From NCBI GenBank assembly GCA_944989445.1, contig CALYLW010000280.1, positions 62,001 through 126,000 on the forward strand: DNA of 64,000 nt, given 5' to 3'. A program made the translations under genes and the position numbers. Shown one piece after another: positions 31,794-44,300 of this stretch. The DNA is from Ampullaceana balthica (lineage: Eukaryota > Mollusca > Gastropoda > Lymnaeidae). The notes below the pieces were generated by a model that did no database searches, was not told the DNA's origin, and saw nothing but the letters and a program-made list of their open reading frames with translations. The number at the start of each line of letters is the position of its first letter. Position 1 is the first letter of the stretch.

Positions 31794-33687
31794 TTTAAAA
31801 TAATAGTCTACACCATTCTTTTTTTAAAGAAATTTTTTAGTCTTATACAATTATTATAATTTTTTAAAAATCTCAACATATTGATATTATACATTTTGTT
31901 ATTTGTGTAAATTTATAAACATTTTTAAATGAAGTTTGACATCTTTACTTTTGAAATTAAGATGTTATTGCAAAAAATCTATTCTAAGGAAAAATTGTTT
32001 CATTTAATTTTTGGTTTCTCTGTTGAATGGAACATTGACAGATTCTTGTTAAGCCCTTGTAATTATTGGTGTATGTCAGAGGTTGATGATGCAACCAATC
32101 CTTTGATCATGTGATTTTATACTGTTTATTATTGTATAACACATTTGCTTATGTTTCTGAAATATGTTTTTAAAAATTGCCTCAAACTGGCTTAATAATT
32201 TTAGTCATGTGCTAAAAATAAATAAATAGGGATATTAATGACTTTTTGGTGTGCAGAGAAGTTTTAATATCAAATTTGTACACATAAATTATTTAAAACA
32301 ATTTTTTTTTCTGAACCATTTTAGCCTTCAGCAAGCACATTCCATTTAAAGAAAGTTTTCATTGACATTGGCATTCCCAGCAGTGGTTCTGCTATCTAAG
32401 TGGCTATACAAGAATTTGTCTGTGATATCGTTTTTGATAAGTAGATTAATGAGGCACAGACACATTGTTTAAATAAAATAATTCACCTTCATCTTTATGG
32501 TTATAATTAATCATTATGATTGAAATCAAGTGGTAAATCCAGTCACCAGGACTAAAAAATCTTTAGTATAATTATAAAATAATGAATGGTATACAAAACA
32601 TCACATATATTTGACTATCTCTAACAGAAATAAAATTAATTATAAAAGCTCCAATAATAACTCAAACTTATAATATTGTGTATTTTTATTTTTAATGCAT
32701 TATTTGTGTTCATTTATGTAAGCAGCTATGACATGCTCTGCCTTTACCTAATTTCCCTTTAAAGACCTGATGCTATTTTTATGTATTTAAAACAATTGTT
32801 TGTTTTGAAATATGTTGTTTCGCAAAACATTTGCATGTGAACCATGAATTAAAATATTAGTTAAAATTTCATGCTCATTTCCCATCAAACTGTTCTGAAG
32901 AATTTACAGTTATGTCAAAATTCCAAAAATAAATAAAAAGATTTATATACATTAATTGCACATTTTCAAATCTATATTGTCTTGGTAAATTTACTCAAAT
33001 TTCCAAAGAATTTTTTCTTTTAGTTTCAGGTTTATTTTTCCTAATTAAATTTTTCTTTCTGTTAGCTCCCAAAATTTTTTTAATGAAAATACACAGAGTG
33101 TATTAAAGAAGTGTCAGTTACTACTCACTCCAGCTCTTAACTTGAAATTCTTTTTGTTTATGGCATTGGGCTGTCCCTTCTAACTCTCCTACACAGATAT
33201 TGAAATTTAAGTTGAAAAAAAATGAATCAACTTTTTGTAAGCTTTGAATGATTTTTATGTCTCCCATATTTTAGTCATTGGAACAAAATATCCTGGCTGT
33301 GCAGTGTTTAAATCAAGTGATAAGATTTCTGATGTTGTAGTAGCAGTCTCTAGTCCTTTCATTTATTTCTTTCATTTATTTAGCATATTTTATTGTTTAT
33401 TATTTCATGCTCAATAAATAGCACTTAAAATAAACAAAATGTGTTTGAACTTGTGTTGTTTTTTTTTGTGTTTAAAAAAAACCCAACTCACTTGATGTTT
33501 ATTTGTTAACAGATAAATTAAAATAAATTCATTTTAGTTAAGAGAAGCATGATTTGATTTCTAACTTTTTCCTAGTAATTTTTTGGTTGTAGATATTGAA
33601 AGTTGGGTCCTCATAGGATGTTTGTTCTTTTTTTTAACATTTGGTTTTAGCGTGCAGTTGCTCTGAAGGTTTTAGTATGGCTATTTT
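31794..33687. other. AT-rich, no gene recognised
   Basis: About 1.9 kb without transposon ends, tandem repeats or credible coding sequence. Confidence 0.4.
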
Positions 33688-34080
33688 ATAGGGGTGCGGA
33701 AATTATCGATTAATTAATCGTTAAAAATTTTGATCTATTAAAATTTAAGAAAATATTTCTAATATTTTTGTTTCCAATTTATTAATAATTTATATTTTTT
33801 CTTACTTACACTTACATACTTTTCTGTCATATTATTATTATTTATTTAGACATGCATTCATAAACAAAGGTTTTTCTTCCTTATTTCTTGCATAGCAGAA
33901 CGAATTTGCTGTGTTACGTCACAAAATTTGGGAGCCATGGAATTATTGCGACTTAACCGATTTCCCCAAAAAAATTAATGGCAACGTTATGGGATCTATA
34001 TAAGCATTATAAAATATAATTAATCAAAATTAAATTAATCTATTAATTTTTTTCCAGATTAAATGATTAATTGAACACAA
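33688..34080. mobile_element. Possible hAT fragment with ATCGATTAATTAATCG ends
   Basis: AGGGGTGCGGAAATTATCG followed by ATTAATTAATCGTT resembles the termini of the hAT element at 8313-9126. ATTAATC motifs recur near 34020-34070, but no clear right terminus is present. Confidence 0.4.
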
Positions 34081-34396
34081 TTTTTTTTAACCAGTACCAG
34101 TTTTAAATTCTTTTTATTAGTTTTATTTGTTTTTGTTATATGTTTGTTGAAGAAAGCTCTTTGCCGAAACATTCCTTGTTTTTTTATGTCTTGTCAGGCT
34201 AACACATACACTGTTTACATGTTATCCATCTAGTTACCTAATTAATATGCATGTATAATTATACAGTAAAACAGAATGATTTTGAGAACCACTATTTTGA
34301 CCTAAGTAACAAAAACTCTTATTTTATTCCATTTAGAGCATTTTATTTAAAGATTTGTCTTTAAAAGTTTTTAAAATTTATATTTTTTATTAAGAG

Positions 34397-34898
34397 CTAG
34401 CAACAAAGCCCATCCATGGACGGGAATAAGTGTAGGGTGACCTGTAAAGTCTGTCCAGAGACCCTACCTCCCCCTTTACACCGTGGTCTGTCCAGAGACC
34501 CTACCTCTCCCTTCCACACTGCTGTCTGTCCAGAGACCCTACCTCCACAACACTGTGGTTTGTTGAGAGACCCTACCTCCCCTCCATCGCGGTTTGTCAA
34601 GAGACCCGCCGTCTCGACCGGCCATACATGTGTATCACGTCAAAAATGTTATACACTATAATTATAATACATAACCCGTAAAAACAAAGTTTTTGACTAC
34701 AAATCCCAACGCGCACCGCTCAAAATAAAGATTTGTAAAAAGTACTGCACCAAAAATAACTCGTTTTGAACGTCCGCATATATTTGTTCAATATCGAAAT
34801 GAGATTTATTTTTTCTCAGGTAGTGATTGGCTGTAGGAGTTTAAGGGACCAATCGGCTATCGAGGCCCGCACAGACAACAGCCTTTTATTATTATAGA
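34397..34898 (-). mobile_element. Helitron A, minus orientation (502 bp)
   Basis: On the minus strand the 5' end at 34898 is TCTATAATAATAAAAGGC, a classic Helitron start. The 3' end is CTTTGTTGCTAG at 34397, preceded by a GC-rich hairpin CCCGTCCATGGATGGG. The base after CTAG is C instead of the usual T. It contains the 36-bp repeats at 34447-34612. It directly abuts Helitron B. Confidence 0.78.
34447..34612 (-). repeat. About 36-bp tandem repeat, 4-5 units
   Basis: GTCTGTCCAGAGACCCTACC recurs with unit lengths of about 34-38 bp and ends in a degenerate copy, all within Helitron A. Confidence 0.85.
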
Positions 34899-36899
34899 CT
34901 AGCAAAATCCCCGCGCTCCGCTGCGGAAGTTAGAATTTTAGTAAGCGTTGAAAACCTGTTTCACACCAATTCAAAACACCAATAGATTTCAGTCTGAATC
35001 ATGATTGATATACTTGTTTTGTCAATATTTGTCAAGGTCGTGTAAAATAAAATGGGTACTAAAATGACATTACTGGCCTCCGTGCAAAATGGATGCAGGA
35101 TGTGCATATCTCATAAGGTCTGAGGATTTCAATCTAGGTAATGATAGAGAAATGTGACTATATTTATTTAAATTATTTTTAAGGTAACAAAGCTTTACAT
35201 GTTTACGAAAAAAAATATTTTGTTCCCGGCCCTAAAGGAACAGATGTTAGAAGTTCATTACCCGATATAATTTTATTTTATTTTTAAAATCAAATTTGGC
35301 CATAGTTCATCCATTTACCTAGTAGCCACATTTTAAATTACCTTTTATATAACTAATGTTAAAATATGGCATACGGGGCCCCAGCCCGGAATAAGTGGTG
35401 TTTTTAAAACTTTTACTTTTAATGCCAGAAACCTTCGCTGGAGCGTACCCAAAAACTTCCTAAAGTTTAATGGCCGTGGGATGAATAAAATACATTTACA
35501 ATTAATATGTCTTACATAAGGGCCGGGGGCCCTATCGGAGTAATATGCATAGTTCAAAACAACAGCTTATTTCAATTTGGATTATGATGAATATATTTGC
35601 TAGTAAACATTTTTTTTAAAAATTGAGTGAAATCGAATGGTTAAAATGTCTTAAACGTTTACAAAAAATAGATTAGGGGCCCTCGGCTACAAAATATTGA
35701 AAGAATATAATTTTAATGCCCTAACGAATTTTAATATAGGCCATCAAGTTTTTATCTTCCAAGTTTTGTAAAAATACATTTACACAGTATCAAAAGTTTT
35801 TTTTGTTTTTGTAATTTAGCTCATATAAGTTAGAAATATTACTTTTGTGTCCCGGGCTCCCAGTGAGTGATAATTACCATTCCGAGAGTGTACTCAACAA
35901 CTTTCCAAAATTTCATGCTTCTAACTACATGGAAAATGTAGAATCTGTGATGATTAATTTTTTATATATTACCATCGCGGGAGTGTACTCAATAATTTCC
36001 AAAAGTTTCATGCTTTTCCCAACACGGGAAATCAGAGAATTACATTTGAGTCCGTTTTTATATAAGAAAAAGTACATTTGGGCCCCCGGCCCCCAGTGAG
36101 CGATAATTTAAATATTATTTTGCATGCTACCATCGAGAGAGTGGACTCAACAAATTCCCAAAGTTTCATGTTTCTACCTATACGGGAAAGTGGAGAATAA
36201 GGCGATTTTCAGTAAAAGGAAAAACAACTCTCTTGGGCCCCCGACCCCCATGAGAGTGAAGTTTAATATTTTTTACACCAATTTGCATTGCGAGAGGGTA
36301 CTCAACAACTTCCCAAATTTCATGCTTCTACCTACACGGGAAGTTGGAGAATTAGTGATGATTCAGATTTAAATATAAGAAAAAAATACATTTGGGCCCC
36401 CGGCCCCCAGTATTGATAATTTAAATATTGTTTTTACCTGCTACCATTGTGGAAGTGTACTTACCAACTACCCCAAGTTTCATGTTTCTACCTACACGAG
36501 AAATAGGAGAATTAGTGATTTTTAGTTTTTATTTAACTCATATAAGGAAAAAACTTTATTTGGGCCCCCGGTCCCAAGGAAGTGATAATTTAAATAATTT
36601 TTCTCCCGTTACCATTGCGGGATTGTACTCAACAACTTCCCAAAGTTGCATGCTTCTGCCTACTCGGGAAAAGGAGAATTAGTGATATTCAAATTTTACA
36701 TAGGCCATATAAGGAAAAAAACGTTTTTGGGCCCCCGGCCCCACATGAGCGGGAATTTTAAAATTATTTTTTTGCCAATTTTCGTCGTGAGAGGGTACTT
36801 TCATGCTTCTACCTACACGGGAAGTTGGAGAATTAGTGATGAATCAGTCAGTCAGTCAGTCAGTGAGTGAGTCATGGCTTTGCCTTTTGTTAGTATAGA
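34899..36899 (-). mobile_element. Helitron B, minus orientation (2001 bp)
   Basis: On the minus strand the 5' end is TCTATACTAACAAAAGGC at 36899, preceded by A (complement of T36900). The 3' end is GGGGATTTTGCTAG at 34899, followed by T. The 3' hairpin is CGCAGCGGAGCG. The interior consists of about six diverged 155-170-bp repeats. No Rep/helicase coding sequence is present, so it is non-autonomous. Confidence 0.9.
35840..36830 (-). repeat. About 160-bp internal repeats of Helitron B
   Basis: Each unit carries GGGCCCCCGGCCCC-like sequence, GTGATAATTTAAAT, GAGTGTACTCAACAACTT and ATGCTTCTACCTACACGGGA. Starts lie near 35858, 36091, 36247, 36404, 36574 and 36740. Short plus-strand frames here are accidental. 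Confidence 0.85.
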
Positions 36900-37555
36900 T
36901 AGAAGAGAGATACTGCATTTAATACTACACTTATACTTAATTACTTATATATGAATATATGTGCATTTTATATCCGGAAAGGCAATCCGAACATTTTAAA
37001 TTAAAAAAATAACACAGAAAATGAAGATAACTTCAAAGAAAATAATTGAATTCTTATTTTTTAAATACGGTATAATTATTACTAGTGAATTTCTTTGGAA
37101 AAAAAAAGTTTTTCGGTGTGATTACCGAAACGCGTGCTGATGTTTCAGTGCCAAACACTTAAGATCATGAATATCGAACATTTTTTCTTTATTGTTTAAA
37201 ATGACCATTTAATAAATTGTCGAGTGTTCAAATCACTGTTCAATGTGTATATCTTGTCTACGCTGAGCCGTTCCAACTTGTAGCAATAAATAAGCATACG
37301 TTTTTTATGGCCGTTCTGTCGAAGCATACGTTTTTCTTTTAATTTCCGCGGATGTGTTATTAACTTAATAAACAAAATTCTCACACAAATTTTATTAGCT
37401 ATGAAATTCAATTTGTAGATGAATTTATACTATATTAGTTGCGAGAATTTTTCTTAGTAGTCATTGAAGAACCTCCTTCAATGTCAATTTAGATGTGGAA
37501 GCTTAGCATCTGTGTTCATTTTCTGGGCTTCTCACACAGACACTCAAATTCTCAA
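36900..37555. other. No gene recognised
   Basis: AT-rich. ATTACCGAAACGCGTGCTGATG near 37122 resembles a motif found at Penelope-like element ends, but nothing else supports that. Confidence 0.35.
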
Positions 37556-37608
37556 ACACACACAAACACACTCAGTCACACACACACACACATATAAACA
37601 TATAAATT

Positions 37609-37680
<72 letters not shown>
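37556..37680. repeat. (CA)n and (TA)n microsatellites
   Basis: CA-rich DNA at 37556-37590 is followed by (TA)n at 37613-37680, directly before the hAT terminus. Confidence 0.95.
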
Positions 37681-37824
37681 CAGGCCTGGATTAACTTATA
37701 GGCAAACAAGGCACTTGCCTTGGGCACCAAGCGTTTGGGGGGCACCACAAGTTCTCAAGAAAAATTTGTATATTGTCCATAATCGACGTGGTGTTAGTAA
37801 ATCGCAAATTAATATTAAATCACA

Positions 37825-37974
37825 CAGGGGCGGATTAAATGGAAGGCTGATTTGGCTAAAGCCAAGGGCCCCCAAATATTTAAGACTAAATTAAAGGACC
37901 CCAAACTTATTAAATTGTATAATAAAGTGGCTGGACAGGGCCCCAGGTTGAATTGCAATCTTAATCCACCCCTG
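37825..37974. mobile_element. hAT MITE (150 bp) nested in 37681-40011
   Basis: Ends are CAGGGGCGGATTAAA and, reverse-complemented, CAGGGGTGGATTAAG. Flanking octamers AAATCACA and AAATCGCT match at six of eight. The termini resemble the host element's own ends (GGATTAA), so host and MITE may be relatives. Confidence 0.75.
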
Positions 37975-38159
37975 AAATCGCTTTTAAAGGGACAAATGAA
38001 AAATTTGGATCTTTACAAAATTGAATTTTTCTAGGGTTGCTGGAGTCGGTCAGTCAGTTTGATCCATTTTTAGCATCACACATTGAGAAATAAGGAAATT
38101 CAGGAAAAGGAAATCCTTCTTTTGTATCCCAAACTATAAGTGAAGAACTGATTAAAATT

Positions 38160-39525
38160 ATGTCCCCAAAAGTCCATCAAGTAATTATGAATGCGGTAAA
38201 GGCTTCCGGTTATTTCAGCTTGTCAACACCCGATATTTCACTTATAGATCAGTTAAGCGTTGTTCTTCGATATGTGGTAGATGGAGAGCCCATTGAGTGC
38301 TTTTTGACTTTCTTGGTGCTGCAAAGTCACACCGGTGAAGGTATGGCTAAGCAATAGTTGCAGTACTTACGTGAAGTTTGCAATATTGATTTTGAGAAAT
38401 GCAGAGGTCAGTCCCGGATAACGCAGCTAATATGTCTTGGTATTACAAGGGCATGCATAACAAAATTCTAGAGGAAAATTAGTTTTCTATCTACATACCC
38501 TGTGCTACCCATTCACTAAATCTGGTGGGGAAAAAGTGCCGTTGACTCTTGTTTAGAGGCAATAAACTTCTTCCATACAGTGCAACTGATCGATACTTTT
38601 TTCTCAGCTTCAACCAACAGATGGAAGATTCTGAAAGGATGCTTGTGGATTGAACGCTGGTAAACTCTTTCCGATACCAGAATGGAAAGCACATGCTTTT
38701 GGAACTAAAGCTATTCTAAAGTCTCATCCTCAGATGCGCAGAGAAGCGTTAGAGTGTTTACAATAAGACCTATCACAGAAGAGAAGCAGACAAAAATTGC
38801 AAAGAAGATACAAGAATTAGAATTTTCTCTCACGCTTGTCTTTTGGGAAGAAGTGTTATATTTTCACTGATTCAGTCAAGCTCTACAAAATGAGCACGTG
38901 AACTTGAAAACGTGTGCTGATTTGTATTCTTCACTAGCAGATCACTTGCATGAAAGACAGTGGTCATTGATGATGATGCCCCTGAGGTATCTCTGAAAGC
39001 CAGAAACAAATTTCGTATATTTGCTTTTTACGCCATTGTTGACAAACTTGAGACAGATGGGTTGTTGAGGATAGGTATATAATGATATAGCAGTTAGATT
39101 TTCTTGTTTGTTAGATGTACCACAAACATCTCAGTGTTATATAGGACTAACAAAGGCTTATCCTGAAGATCTGAACAATAATTTATATACTGAACTACAA
39201 AAGTTACACTCATATATTCGCCACAAGTTTCGTGCATCAAAATCTGAAAACAACACGTTGAGTCATGCAGAATTATACAAAGTAATAGAGACAACATCCA
39301 GTTTGCTTTTCCAATGTAGAAATGGACTTGCGCATATTTTTAACATTAATCTTTACGAACATTTTAACGGAACGCTCTTTTTCTCAGTTAAAACGTACAA
39401 AGAATCTAAGTAGATCGATAATGAAATAAGAAAGGCTTGATTCCTTATCTTTGCTGATGATTGAGACAGAAATTTTGCGCAAAATTAACTTTGATGATGT
39501 ACTTTGCCAGATGTAAATCTAAAAT
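38160..39525 (+). pseudogene. hAT transposase (DUF4371-type), multiply frameshifted
   Basis: The N-terminal piece (38160-38357) reads STPDISLIDQLSVVLRYVVD and then EPIECFLTF and HTGEGMAKQ, the DUF4371 block with the first catalytic Asp. Further pieces in shifting frames read CNIDFEKCRGQS, CATHSLNLVGK and DTFFSASTNRWKIL. A C-terminal piece (39108-39413) contains YPEDLNNNLYTELQKL. Several stops and frameshifts make it non-functional. It is of the same broad type as 9804-11348 but clearly older. Confidence 0.8.
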
Positions 39526-39695
39526 AAAGAACTTTAAAATGTAAAGGTTTGCTTTCTCTGACTTTCTCATCTATTAAAAAAGTTACAGTATGTTTGTCTA
39601 TTATTATTACAAAATTAATTAAATATTAATTTTAATACAGAAATAACGTATCGTAGGTTTTATTTGAGTGATACTTGTACAAACATATGTGTTAA

Positions 39696-39874
39696 CAGCG
39701 GCGTCACTAGGGTGGGTGTCATCCAGTTCGGTAGGTCATAGTGTCACCCCCTCACAACTTACCCCATAGACCTCCTCCGAGTATGCCAATACCAAATAAC
39801 GAGGCATACAGAATTTTACCCTTTGGTGTCACCCGGTGCGGTCCGCACCCCCGAAATCCCCTGTGACGCCCCTG
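39696..39874. mobile_element. Intact hAT MITE (179 bp) with TSD
   Basis: Ends are CAGCGGCGTCACTAGGG and, reverse-complemented, CAGGGGCGTCACAGGGG. Perfect 8-bp duplications TGTGTTAA lie at 39688-39695 and 39875-39882. The interior shares ACCAAATAACGAG and TTTGGTGTCAC with 6465-6570, and its termini resemble the autonomous-size element at 9274-12241, which may have mobilised it. Confidence 0.93.
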
Positions 39875-40011
39875 TGTGTTAACAACTGTTTTGTTTGTTA
39901 GTTGGTTTGCTTAATATTGAACTTACCAACGGTCAGTGGGGGGATCGGGGCAGAAGGGGATACCCATGTGGGTTTGCGCCTTGGGCACTAAGATGGCTTA
40001 ATCCGGCCCTA

Positions 40012-41139
40012 TTATATATAACATTTTTGTGTACTCTAAGTAACATCGCACCACATACAACCCATTGGTTTCAAGGGTTAATACATTTCAATCATTGTTG
40101 ATAGTTTCAATGGCACAGCTTTTATCGGATCAAACAGAGAACTCAAATGGGTACAGTAATCTTGGTAAGAAACAAAAGGGACAACACCACGTTATTTATT
40201 TTGATCATACTTGTATGTATTTAATTTTCGTTTTTAAAATTAGATACAAGTTGTCTCATCTTAAAGAGCCCAATGTTAAGGACGTGGCCATAGGAATTAA
40301 TAATGTCAGAACCCATAAAGTAAGGCCGTACCTATGAGTTACGTAATGTACGTCCAATGTTCTCTAGTCGTTACGTATGTTTTGTTTGTAAAGAATTGTC
40401 GTAACAAAACGTCCTTTTGTTGTCTCAACGCAAATAACAACTCTCATACTCGCTGTTCACGCCAATCTTAAAGTTGCTCAGTGGCATGTGTCGTAATTAA
40501 ACATTCTCGTGTTCTGAAATAATTATGTAGCTAATGTTCCCACGTTTATTTGTTTTTGTTTGTTATTGTGTGTTGTATCTGTTTTATGTTCACAAGCGGG
40601 TCACTATGTGACATCCGTGTATATATATATATATTATAGATATAGGATATAATAATACTAAGATAATGAGATAACTTTTCGCAATGGAATGTTTTGATAG
40701 TGCTCTCGGTTAAGTGTCTATTCAGGTTTCTCTCTACTGAAATAATATAACCGGCCTTGCCCTTGTATCACTGTCCCTGTGTTTAAATCGCCAGTGGTTA
40801 AATGGTTCGTCAGTGGTCAATCCCCACCCTTTCACACCACAATTTATTTCAAATGTTTATCAGAGTCTATAGATGTAATAATATTACGTTTGTCATTGTC
40901 TTATAGTCTTATTTATAAAATTTTAAAATCGTCTAGCTTATTTTCACGCATAAACAAAAGGCGAATTTCATGGTCGCGTAGATAATAATATGAATCTCTC
41001 TCTAGCTTTAAGATGCAGATAATATCTTATCATTTATCAACAACAATGGCAGATGTTCACCAACTTACATCATCTACGCTCATTCATTAAGACAGCCTAA
41101 GATCGGAATTAAGCCACCTCCTAAAAAAAAAGATTATTT
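40012..41139. other. 3' flank of the large minus-strand gene
   Basis: No other gene was recognised. An AATAAA on the minus strand (40843-40848) lies about 290 bases beyond the stop codon of the large gene and could be its polyadenylation signal. A short TA tract lies at 40619-40636. Confidence 0.4.
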
Positions 41140-41349
41140 TCACGTCTTTTCAACTACAGACTGTCGAAAGTACACGGATCTTCTGACGGAAGAGTCAATA
41201 CTGGTAGATACAGAGTCAGATTGTTCATTCAGGAAGACACTCGCCATTTCGTAGTGGATTTTCATCTGACTAAGAATGGACCTGGTCATCTCCACCAGGT
41301 AGTCCATCGGCTTGTCTGGTCTGTTCATGATCAGGTTGTACAACAAAAA
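41140..41349 (-). CDS. Large gene exon 9 (docking helix 2 and C-terminus)
   Basis: Acceptor TTTTGCCCAAAG|TTTTTG. Encodes FLLYNLIMNRPDKPMDYL, the second half of the dimerization-docking motif with its conserved RP.KP..YL. A Ser-rich C-terminus follows, ending SVVEKT before TGA. Confidence 0.82.
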   Translation of the reverse strand, partial: FLLYNLIMNRPDKPMDYLVEMTRSILSQMKIHYEMASVFLNEQSDSVSTSIDSSVRRSVYFRQSVVEKT

Positions 41350-44300
41350 CTTTGGGCAAAAGGAAAAAAAATGCATTAGGCCGTAACCTGGCTAGTTATT
41401 TTTTAGTCTCATTATCTATTAAAAAATTACACCTTCCTCCAGATTTACACCAACTTGATTACAAATAATGGTACGTGTCGGGAATCTATTAAAAAAACAC
41501 GCATTTTAGATCCTTTCTTTTTGTTGAGTATTACTGTATAATGTCTCCAAAAAAAAAGTGATAGCCTTCTCAGGATTAATTCGTGTTTGTATGATAAAAA
41601 ACCATAGCCATCAATGAATACATTAGTTGATAGACAGATTTCCTAAACTTTGCACTTTTCTGTTTGATATTTAACACTTGTTTGGATTCAGTGTGAATGA
41701 GGGCCACTATTCTTACTTTGCTCCATGCATATTGTAACCCGAAATTACTATTAATTAATGGTGTAAGAAAGAAGAAACCGACACATGATTTATGTCATGG
41801 ACATCAACTTCTAGGGTTTACCAGTTATCCTATTTTATATATAAATTGTGGCGTTCAATATCATATTCATGTATGTAACGATTGATCTCTGCTGCTGTCT
41901 GGGATAGAGCTAGACTTTTCATATATCGAATGTGGTCCAATGATGAATCACAGAACTTTAAGTGTCAACAGGACTGCATGTTTCAAGTTTTGTTAACATG
42001 TAGAATGATCGTAGTCTTACCTGGAATAGCTCCATTATACCGTAGTGTTCTAGGTAACATTTGGTCTCTGTGCGAGGAGATCCCCGAGGGGGTTCGTTGC
42101 TGTCAAAGTCGGTGACCGGGCCGCAGTATTTCCTCTCGGCATGGTTCTCAAACTGAATGAAGAGAAATATTGTGTTCTCTAACACTCGCATAGATTGGAT
42201 GCTCTGATAGATCAGACACTCGCACAGATTGGGTGCTCTGATAGATCACACACTCGCATAGATTGGATGCTCTGATAGATCAGACACTCGCATAGATTGG
42301 GTGCTCTGATAGATCACACACTCGCATAGATTGGATGCTCTGATAGATCAGACACTCGCATAGATTGGATGCTCTGATAGATCACACACTCGCATAGATT
42401 GGGTGCTCTGATAGATCAGACACTCGCAGAAATTGGATGCTATGAAAGATCAGACACTCGCATAGATTGGATGCTCTGCTAGATCACACACTCGCATAGA
42501 TTGGGTGCTCTGATAGATCAGCCACTCGCAGAAATTGGATGCTATGATAGATCACACACTCGCATAGGTTGGATGCTCTTATAGATCACACACTCGCATA
42601 GATTGGATGCTCTGATAGATCACACACTCGTATAGGTTGGATGCTCTTATAGATCACACACTCAGCATAGATTGGATGCTCTGATAGATCACACACTAGC
42701 ATAAGTTGGATGCTCTGATAGATCACACACTAGCATAAGTTGGATGCTCTGATAGATCACACACTCGCATAGGTTGGATGCTCTGACAGATCACACACTA
42801 GCATAAGTTGGATGCTCTGATAGATCAGACACTAGCATAAGTTGGATGCTCTGATAGATCAGACACTAGCATAAGTTGGATGCTCTGATAGATCAGACAC
42901 TAGCATAAGTTGGATGCTCTGATAGATCAGACACTCGCATAGGTTGGATGCTCTGATAGATCACACACTCGCATAAGTTGGATGCTCTGATAGATCACAC
43001 ACTCGCATAGATTGGATGCTCTGATAGATCACACACTAGCATAAGTTGGATGCTCTGATAGATCACACACTAGCATAAGTTGGATGCTCTGATAGATCAC
43101 ACACTAGCATAAGTTGGATGCTCTGATAGATCAGACACTAGCATAAGTTGGATGCTCTGATAGATCAGACACTAGCATAAGTTGGATGCTCTGATAGATC
43201 ACACACTAGCATAAGTTGGATGCTCTGATAGATCACACACTAGCATAGGTTAGATGCTCTGATAGATCAGACACTAGCATAAGTTGGATGCTCTGATAGA
43301 TCAGACACTAGCATAAGTTGGATGCTCTGATAGATCAGACACTAGCATAAGTTGGATGCTCTGATAGATCAGACACTCGCATAGGTTGGATGCTCTGATA
43401 GATCACACACTCGCATAAGTTGGATGCTCTGATAGATCACACACTCGCATAGATTGGATGCTCTGATAGATCACACACTAGCATAAGTTGGATGCTCTGA
43501 TAGATCACACACTAGCATAAGTTGGATGCTCTGATAGATCAGACACTGCATAAGTTGGATGCTCTGTAAGATCACACACTAGCATAAGTTGGATGCTCTG
43601 ATAGATCAGACACTAGCATAAGTTGGATGCTCTGATAGATCACACACTAGCATAAGTTGGATGCTCTGATAGATCACACACTAGCATAAGTTGGATGCTC
43701 TGATAGATCACACACTCGCATAGGTTGGATGCTCTGATAGATCACACACTAGCATAAGTTGGATGCTCTGATAGATCACACACTAGCATAAGTTGGATGC
43801 TCTGATAGATCACACACTAGCATAAGTTGGATGCTCTGATAGATCACACACTAGCATAAGTTGGATGCTCTGATAGATCACACACTAGCATAGGTTGGAT
43901 GCTCTGATAGATCACACACTAGCATAAGTTGGATGCTCTGATAGATCACACACTAGCATAAGTTGGATGCTCTGATAGATCACACACTAGCATAAGTTGG
44001 ATGCTCTGATAGATCACACACTCGCATAAGTTGGATGCTCTGATAGATCACACACTAGCATAGGTTGGATGCTCTGATAGATCACACACTAGCATAAGTT
44101 GGATGCTCTGATAGATCACACACTAGCATAAGTTGGATGCTCTGATAGATCACACACTAGCATAAGTTGGATGCTCTGATAGATCACACACTCGCATAGG
44201 TTGGATGCTCTTAAAGATCACACACTCGCATAGGTTGGATGCTCTTAAAGATCACACACTCGCATAGGTTGGATGCTCTTATAGATCACACACTCGCATA

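Larger units (their letters stand above)
37681..40011 (+). mobile_element. Decayed hAT element with nested MITEs
   Basis: The left end is CAGGCCTGGATTAAC and the reverse-complemented right end is TAGGGCCGGATTAAGCC. Shared subterminal segments are GCACTTGCCTTGGGCACCAA on the left and, in inverted orientation, TTGCGCCTTGGGCACTAA on the right. The interior carries a plus-strand DUF4371-type transposase pseudogene (38160-39525) and MITEs at 37825-37974 and 39696-39874. The flanks are AT repeats, so the duplication cannot be read. Confidence 0.78.

Noticed and set aside
34140..34180. GCTCTTTGCCGAAAC, resembling a Penelope-like element end (also near 37122)
   Set aside because: No reverse transcriptase, GIY-YIG sequence or complete ribozyme fold was seen nearby; the motif alone is too short.
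35845..36870. A run of 70-84-codon plus-strand frames
   Set aside because: They are translations of the non-coding 160-bp repeats of Helitron B.
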